Assembly: GCF_001557115.1 (NCBI RefSeq)
Contig: NZ_LSKQ01000209.1
Location: 1-11,535 of the forward strand
Length of the DNA: 11,535 bases
DNA from: Erythrobacter sp. CCH5-A1
GTDB taxonomy: Bacteria; Pseudomonadota; Alphaproteobacteria; Sphingomonadales; Sphingomonadaceae
Direction: 5' to 3'
In this document: positions 7,696-11,535 of the stretch, piece after piece
Numbering within the stretch: the first letter of the stretch is position 1
How the letters are laid out: each line of letters opens with the position of its first letter
The notes under the pieces: model-generated
The model's input: only the letters and a program-made list of their open reading frames with translations
Database searches by the model: none
What the model was told of the DNA's origin: nothing
Position numbers and translations under genes: made by a program

Positions 7696-8229
7696 ATGCG
7701 CATCGACAAGATTCCGACCGGCGTGAACCCGCCCGACGATCTCAACGTGATCATCGAAGTGCCCACGGGCGGCGAGCCGGTGAAGTACGAATTCGACAAG
7801 GAAAGCGGCGCGCTGTTCGTCGACCGCATCCTCCACACCCCGATGCGCTATCCGGCGAACTACGGCTTCGTGCCGCACACCCTCAGCCCCGACGGCGACC
7901 CGCTCGACGCGCTGGTGATCTCGCGCTCGCCCTTCATCCCGGGCTGCGTGGTGCGCGCGCGGCCGATCGGCGTGCTGAACCTGGAGGACGAGCAGGGCGG
8001 CGACGAAAAGCTGGTCTGCGTGCCGGTCAACGAGACCTTCCCCTACTACGCCGAGGTCCAGGAAACCACCGACCTGCCGAGCATCATCTTCCAGCAGATC
8101 GAGCACTTCTTCACTCACTACAAGGATCTCGAAGCCGAAAAGTGGGTGCGCGTGGGCAAGTGGGGCGATGCTGCCGAGGCGCGCAAGATCACCATTGAGG
8201 CGATCGAGCGGTATGGGGCGGGGAAGTAA
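7696..8229 (+). CDS. ppa: Inorganic pyrophosphatase, family I
   Basis: Hydrolyses pyrophosphate to phosphate in the cytoplasm, pulling forward reactions that release it, including tRNA charging by HisRS and SAM synthesis by MetK encoded nearby. The 177-residue length equals that of typical hexameric bacterial enzymes. The family signature DGDPLDAL (66-73) gives metal ligands D66, D68 and D71; D103 and K105 (GDEK) match the other metal site. K30, E32, R44 and Y56 correspond to the active-site residues known in E. coli with an offset of one. The ATG start gives the normal N-terminus and has a purine-rich ribosome site. It is transcribed away from hisS and alone; a 145-base palindromic block follows the stop. 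Confidence 0.97.
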   Translation: MRIDKIPTGVNPPDDLNVIIEVPTGGEPVKYEFDKESGALFVDRILHTPMRYPANYGFVPHTLSPDGDPLDALVISRSPFIPGCVVRARPIGVLNLEDEQGGDEKLVCVPVNETFPYYAEVQETTDLPSIIFQQIEHFFTHYKDLEAEKWVRVGKWGDAAEARKITIEAIERYGAGK

Positions 8230-8237
8230 GCCTCCTC

Positions 8238-8382
8238 AGTCCCTCCCCGTCCTGAAAGGATGGGGAGGTGGCAGCGGCGTCAGCCGCTGACGGAGGGGTC
8301 CGGCGCGGACGGTGGGGCCTTACCCCTCCGTCACCGCTGAGCGGCGACACCTCCCCACTCGCTGCGCGAACGGGGAGGGACT
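8238..8382. repeat. Inverted pair of about 61-base modules between convergent genes, possible two-way terminator
   Basis: Left module 8238-8299 and right module 8322-8382 are inverted copies sharing the frame CCCTCCCCG...TGGGGAGGTG...TGACGGAGGGGT. Each module contains two hairpins of its own. In the left one TCCT-GAA-AGGA and AGCGGC-GTCA-GCCGCT form the inner stems; in the right one the same places hold different but still paired sequences around GCGCA and CAGCGG. It begins 9 bases after the ppa stop and lies between two convergent genes, so it could end transcription from both sides. There is no U tract. Confidence 0.85.
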
Positions 8383-8416
8383 AATCGGGCCGAACATGGC
8401 TAATTCGCGCTGATCC

Positions 8417-8434
8417 CGGTCGCTTCAGCGACCG
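8417..8434. repeat. Short perfect palindrome CGGTCGCTTCAGCGACCG
   Basis: A 7-8 bp perfect stem within the 135 bases (8383-8517) between the large inverted repeat and the end of the next minus-strand gene. The rest of this stretch is GC-rich with further short self-complementary pieces (for example around GGCCGACCGGCC at 8439-8449) and looks like repeat-derived intergenic DNA. No gene is supported in it. Confidence 0.5.
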
Positions 8435-8492
8435 CAAGGCCGACCGGCCGCCCGCAGGCGCCCGGAGCGAAGCGGAGGAACAGCGCCGAGGA

Positions 8493-8514
8493 CGTGCCCG
8501 CGGAGGCGGGCACG
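8493..8514 (-). terminator. Hairpin directly after the stop of the three-helix membrane protein gene
   Basis: CGTGCCCGC (8493-8501) pairs perfectly with GCGGGCACG (8506-8514) around GGAG, a 9-bp, almost all G-C stem that begins 3 bases after the TGA of the gene at 8518-8889. The position suits a transcript end. No U run follows on the minus strand, so it may need Rho or serve as a 3' stabiliser. Confidence 0.5.
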
Positions 8515-8517
8515 CAA

Positions 8518-8889
8518 TCAGAATACTTCCAACAACATCTTGAAGATCAGCGTCAGGCCGAAGGGCAAGCCGATCGCCATTGCCCACAGCGCGATCACGT
8601 CGCGGCGGAATTCCCCCGCTAGCGCCGGGTCGGCCGCGTCGGCATCGGAGAGCACTGCCCAGCGCTTCTCGAACCAGCGGCACACCGGGATGATGCCGGC
8701 GACCAGCACGACCAGCGCCAGATAGGGCAGCGCGGTCGAGGAGCCCTCGGACAGCGCCTTGACGGTAACAAAGATCTGCAACGCGGTGTAGGCCAGGAGG
8801 CCGTAGGCGACATGGTCGCTCATCGCCTTGCGCCAGTCGCGCTTGCGGGCGACCGGAAGGGTCGCAGTCTGCTTGTCGGATTTCACCAT
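8518..8889 (-). CDS. Small membrane protein with three predicted helices, function unknown
   Basis: I do not recognise this 123-residue protein. It has a basic, polar N-terminus (1-25, with RKRDWRK), then hydrophobic segments at about 28-46, 53-70 and 97-119. A charged loop with SDADAADPALAGEFRRD lies between the second and third helices. There is no signal peptide and no catalytic motif that I can name. The ATG at 8889 is supported by GGGGAG 8 bases upstream and by a promoter at 8926-8954. The open frame continues upstream to 9093, but that part would run through the promoter and is not membrane-like. It is convergent with ppa and divergent from lptB, so its neighbours give little hint. It is probably a lineage-specific inner-membrane protein. 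Confidence 0.75.
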   Translation of the reverse strand: MVKSDKQTATLPVARKRDWRKAMSDHVAYGLLAYTALQIFVTVKALSEGSSTALPYLALVVLVAGIIPVCRWFEKRWAVLSDADAADPALAGEFRRDVIALWAMAIGLPFGLTLIFKMLLEVF

Positions 8890-9131
8890 GCGCGCCGCTC
8901 CCCAACGGTCTGATGTCAGTGACGCAGTATCGCAAAGCTGTAGCAGAGTTGCAATAAGCCGCGCGTCGGCGCAGGAATGTTGCGCCGCGCGCAAGAAGGG
9001 GGACGCAAGCCGCTCTTTTCGCGCCACCTTCCGCCCGCTGACGCGCGATTGCCGCAGCGCTAAGCAAAAATCCTGCCAAACGCACTGCGCCACTTTCCTC
9101 GCCCTGTCATGGTGCTAAAGACTCGGACGCA
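8890..9131. other. Divergent intergenic region upstream of lptB
   Basis: These 242 bases separate the small membrane protein gene from lptB. One good minus-strand promoter is visible (8926-8954). For lptB I see no clear -35/-10 pair and only a poor ribosome site (GGACGCA before the ATG). A gene for LptA or LptC, which commonly precede lptB, is not here: no frame of suitable length with a signal or membrane segment reads toward lptB. Confidence 0.5.
8926..8954 (-). promoter_or_regulatory. Sigma-70-type promoter for the three-helix membrane protein gene
   Basis: On the minus strand TTGCAA (8954-8949) and GATACT (8931-8926) are separated by exactly 17 bases; each matches its consensus at 4 of 6 positions. 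Transcription would start near 8919 and give a leader of about 30 bases with GGGGAG before the ATG at 8889. Spacing and position make it plausible, but short motifs like these arise by chance. Confidence 0.5.
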
Positions 9132-9911
9132 ATGACCACAGCGACCCTTCCCGATCCGTCCGCACCGGCCCCCGCCGCCCAGCCCGTGGGCAGCGGACTC
9201 GAGGTGATCTCGATCGCCAAGAGCTACGACAAGCGCGCCGTGCTGACCGATATTTCGCTGAGCGTCGCCAAGGGCGAGGTGCTCGGGCTGCTCGGGCCGA
9301 ACGGGGCGGGCAAGACGACCTGCTTCTATTCGATCATGGGGCTGGTGAAGCCGGATTCGGGCCGCATCCTGATGGACGGCGAGGATGTCACCAAGCTGCC
9401 GATGTATCGCCGCGCGATCCTCGGGCTGGGCTATCTGCCGCAGGAAACCAGCATCTTCCGCGGCATGACGGTGGAGCAGAACATCGCCTGCGTGCTCGAA
9501 CTGGTCGAGCCCGACAAGGCGACGCGCGCGAGCGAGCTTGAGCGCCTGCTCGACGAATTCGGCCTCACCCGCCTGCGCGAGTCTCCTGCGATGGCGCTAT
9601 CCGGGGGCGAGCGCCGCCGCTGCGAGATCGCCCGCGCGCTGGCGGCCAAGCCCTCGATCATGCTGCTCGACGAGCCCTTCGCGGGGATCGACCCGCTCTC
9701 GATCAGCGATATCCGCGACCTCGTGAAGGACTTGAAGCAGCGCGGCATCGGGGTGCTGATCACCGACCACAACGTGCGCGAGACGCTCGACATCGTCGAC
9801 CGCGCCTGCATCATCTATGGCGGGCAGGTGCTGTTCGCCGGGAGCCCGCAGGAACTGGTCGCCGACGAGAACGTGCGGCGGCTTTACCTTGGCGAGAGCT
9901 TCACGCTGTGA
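9132..9911 (+). CDS. lptB: LPS export system ATP-binding protein LptB
   Basis: Cytoplasmic ATPase of the LptB2FG transporter, which extracts lipopolysaccharide from the inner membrane and drives it to the outer membrane. The 259-residue product shows Walker A GPNGAGKTT (55-63), the Q-loop YLPQETSIF (101-109) typical of LptB, the ABC signature LSGGERRR (156-163), Walker B IMLLDEP (176-182, catalytic E181) and the H-loop TDHNVRETL (211-219, H213). A Pro/Ala-rich N-terminal extension of about 20 residues makes it longer than E. coli LptB (241). The ATG at 9132 has a weak ribosome site; a GTG at codon 19 would remove the extension. rpoN follows after 129 bases, the classic lptB-rpoN pairing. lptA and lptC are not directly upstream. 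Confidence 0.95.
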   Translation: MTTATLPDPSAPAPAAQPVGSGLEVISIAKSYDKRAVLTDISLSVAKGEVLGLLGPNGAGKTTCFYSIMGLVKPDSGRILMDGEDVTKLPMYRRAILGLGYLPQETSIFRGMTVEQNIACVLELVEPDKATRASELERLLDEFGLTRLRESPAMALSGGERRRCEIARALAAKPSIMLLDEPFAGIDPLSISDIRDLVKDLKQRGIGVLITDHNVRETLDIVDRACIIYGGQVLFAGSPQELVADENVRRLYLGESFTL

Positions 9912-9933
9912 ACCATGGGCAACCCGGCCACTT

Positions 9934-10024
9934 CCGTTCGTGCTGAGCTTGTCGAAGCACCGTCCTTTCTTCCCCGCGGCGAAAGAAGGGAAGTGCGGCC
10001 CTTCGACAAGCTCAGGGCGAACGG
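9934..10024. repeat. Paired palindromic (REP/BIME-like) element in the lptB-rpoN gap
   Basis: Second copy of the element at 5048-5139. Arms 9934-9956 and 10002-10024 are inverted copies matching at 21 of 23 positions, with the same compensatory difference (GTGCT/AGCAC on the left, GCCCT/AGGGC on the right). The arms are identical to those at 5048-5139, while the middle differs except for a pyrimidine-rich CTTTCTTCC facing GAAAGAAGG. It begins 23 bases after the lptB stop and ends 16 bases before the rpoN start, leaving just enough room for the rpoN ribosome site. Confidence 0.9.
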
Positions 10025-10040
10025 TTTGAAGGATTAGCGC

Positions 10041-11535
10041 GTGGCGCTCGGCCCCCGCCTCGATATCCGGCAGACCCAATCGCTGGTGATGACGCCGCAA
10101 TTGCAGCAGGCGATCAAGCTGCTGGCGGCCTCCAATCTCGAGATCGAGACCTTCATTTCCGAGGCTTTGGAAGCCAACCCGCTGCTCGACACCGGCGGGC
10201 CTGCGGACCCCGGCGAGCCCGAGCGGATCGAGATCGCCGCGCCTGCGGGCGAGGACGCGACCGCCGACCAGCTGATGCTCGCGGGCGGGGGGGAGGGCGA
10301 TGCGCCGCTCGATCTGGCTGCGGTTGACCGCGATTTCGATACCGGCGACGGCGCAGGGCCGAGCATGCGCGATGCTGAATGGGGCGCGGCCGCCTCGGGC
10401 GCGGGCGGCGATATGGGCGATACGCCCGACTGGGAGCAGCTGCGCGCCGCCGAAGTGACGCTGACCGAGCATCTCGAAGGCCAGATCGGCGCGCTCGCCA
10501 GCGATCCCCAGACCGCCTTCATCGCACGCCACATCATCGGTCTGCTCGACGAGGCGGGCTACCTCACCACCTCGCTGGAGGAGGTGGCCGACGACCTAGG
10601 GGTCGATTTTTTCGACGCCAAGGCGGCCCTCAGGCTGGTGCAATCGCTCGACCCCTCGGGCGTGGGCGCGCGCAATCTGGCCGAATGCATCGCGATCCAG
10701 GCGCGCGAGGCGGACCGTTACGACCCGTGCATGAAGGCGCTGATCGACAATCTCGACCTGGTCGCGCGCGGGGAAGTGGAACGCCTCAAACGCCTGTGCC
10801 GGGTGGATGACGAGGACTTTGCCGACATGCTGCGCGAGCTGCGCAGCTACAACCCGCGCCCCGGCCTCGCCTTCGCCCCCGCGGAGACCGGCACGGTGGT
10901 CCCCGACATCCTCCTAACCGCCAACGCGGCCGGAGGCTGGGACATCGCGATCAACGAGGAGACGCTGCCCAAGCTGATCGTCAACCGCGGCTATTATCTG
11001 GAATTGAACCGGGGGGCGACCAACAAGGAATCGCAGAGCTGGCTCAAGGAAAAGCTGGCGGACGCACACTGGCTGATCCGCGCGCTCGATCAGCGCCAGA
11101 AGACGATCCTCAAGACCGCCGCCGAAATCGTGAAGCAGCAGGACGGCTTCTTCCGCAGGGGCGTTGCCGAGCTGCGCCCGCTGACTTTGCGCGAGGTCGC
11201 CGAGCAGATCGGGATGCACGAGAGCACCGTCTCCCGCGTCACCAGCAACAAGTATCTGTGGTGCGAACGCGGGACCTTCGAGCTCAAATACTTCTTCACC
11301 AGCGGCGTCGCCTCGGCCGATGGCGAGGGGGCATCGAGCGCCGCGATCAAGGCGCGCATCAAAGCGCTGATCGATGCCGAGACGGCGAAGAACATCCTCT
11401 CCGACCAGCAGCTTGCCGAAATGCTTCAGAAGGAAGGCTTCGACCTCGCCCGACGCACCGTGGCCAAATACCGCGAGGCGATCGGCCTCGGCTCGAGCGC
11501 CTCGCGGTATTTGGCCACGGTGCGTCGGGCGAGGT
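10041..11535 (+). CDS. rpoN: RNA polymerase sigma-54 factor, 3' end cut by window edge and fold-back
   Basis: Alternative sigma factor that recognises -24/-12 promoters and needs enhancer-binding activators. The frame is open from GTG at 10041 to the window edge (498 codons). AAGGA lies 9 bases upstream, and the N-terminus LGPRLDIRQTQSLVMTPQL is the activator-contacting region I. An acidic variable region (about 55-135), the core-binding domain, the helix-turn-helix LTLREVAEQIGMHESTVSR (381-399) and the RpoN box ARRTVAKYRE (470-479) follow in normal order. Only 10-20 residues are expected after the box. The last codons here (about 487-498) are read from DNA that is the reverse complement of the box region itself, so they are probably not authentic. 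The true stop is not in the window. Confidence 0.95.
   Translation, partial: MALGPRLDIRQTQSLVMTPQLQQAIKLLAASNLEIETFISEALEANPLLDTGGPADPGEPERIEIAAPAGEDATADQLMLAGGGEGDAPLDLAAVDRDFDTGDGAGPSMRDAEWGAAASGAGGDMGDTPDWEQLRAAEVTLTEHLEGQIGALASDPQTAFIARHIIGLLDEAGYLTTSLEEVADDLGVDFFDAKAALRLVQSLDPSGVGARNLAECIAIQAREADRYDPCMKALIDNLDLVARGEVERLKRLCRVDDEDFADMLRELRSYNPRPGLAFAPAETGTVVPDILLTANAAGGWDIAINEETLPKLIVNRGYYLELNRGATNKESQSWLKEKLADAHWLIRALDQRQKTILKTAAEIVKQQDGFFRRGVAELRPLTLREVAEQIGMHESTVSRVTSNKYLWCERGTFELKYFFTSGVASADGEGASSAAIKARIKALIDAETAKNILSDQQLAEMLQKEGFDLARRTVAKYREAIGLGSSASRYLATVRRAR
11443..11535. repeat. 38-bp perfect inverted repeat ending exactly at the right window edge
   Basis: Bases 11443-11480 are the exact reverse complement of 11498-11535, around a 17-base spacer. 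The left arm is authentic rpoN sequence covering the RpoN box. The right arm reads the same DNA backwards and finishes on the last base of the window. A natural gene would not encode its own reverse complement so precisely, so a self-primed fold-back at a contig end is the most likely cause. A real inverted duplication or hairpin DNA end is less likely. Confidence 0.93.

Noticed and set aside
8890..9093. Upstream extension of the small membrane protein to an ATG at 9093
   Set aside because: It would read through a good promoter and through a well-placed GGGGAG ribosome site for the ATG at 8889; the added residues look random.
5048..10024. Recurrent repeat arms suggesting a CRISPR array
   Set aside because: The copies are about 4.8 kb apart, are inverted pairs rather than direct repeats, and there are no regular spacers or cas genes.
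9597..10532. Minus-strand open frame of 311 codons across lptB, the repeat and rpoN
   Set aside because: Lies antisense to two conserved genes and translates the palindromic element; the conserved motifs are all on the plus strand.
11443..11535. Fold-back as a natural hairpin telomere
   Set aside because: It interrupts a conserved chromosomal gene just before its stop, and no protelomerase or other linear-replicon gene is present; an artefact is more economical, though reads are needed to settle it.

Overview
The window is a high-GC housekeeping segment from an alphaproteobacterium, most likely Sphingomonadales and plausibly Erythrobacteraceae. This placement rests on gene order (hisS, prfA, prmC, a DUF4167 gene, lnt and metK on one strand; lptB followed by rpoN on the other), on the DUF4167 family, which is typical of Alphaproteobacteria, and on the kind of palindromic intergenic repeats. 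No rRNA, tRNA, CRISPR array, transposase or phage gene was seen.

Bases 95-7567, minus strand: a gene train read from right to left. hisS (histidyl-tRNA synthetase), prfA (release factor 1), prmC (the methyltransferase that modifies the GGQ glutamine of RF1), a DUF4167 gene (disordered, Arg/Gly/Glu-rich, unknown role), lnt (apolipoprotein N-acyltransferase) and metK (S-adenosylmethionine synthetase). The theme is translation plus SAM supply, since PrmC consumes SAM. metK has its own 102-base leader with overlapping AT-rich palindromes that look like an operator. DUF4167 follows a 278-base leader rich in inverted repeats and has a TTG start inside a small hairpin. DUF4167 and lnt are only 5 bases apart.

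Bases 7568-8517: ppa (inorganic pyrophosphatase), divergent from hisS, is followed by a 145-base inverted-repeat block that separates it from the convergent next gene. Bases 8518-8889, minus strand: a 123-residue protein with three predicted membrane segments that I do not recognise, with a good RBS and a plausible sigma-70 promoter. Bases 9132-11535, plus strand: lptB (ATPase of the LPS transporter) and rpoN (sigma-54), which runs off the right edge.

Non-coding highlights: three inter-gene gaps inside operons (hisS-prfA, prfA-prmC, lptB-rpoN) are almost filled by paired palindromic elements of 91-95 bases. Their two arms differ by compensatory changes that keep each arm's own hairpin. Both edges of the window are perfect inverted repeats flush with the first and last base (1-38 and 11443-11535). 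The right one interrupts the end of rpoN and reads best as a fold-back artefact at a contig end. Apart from these, the content is ordinary core genome; I see no convincing new defence or mobile system.
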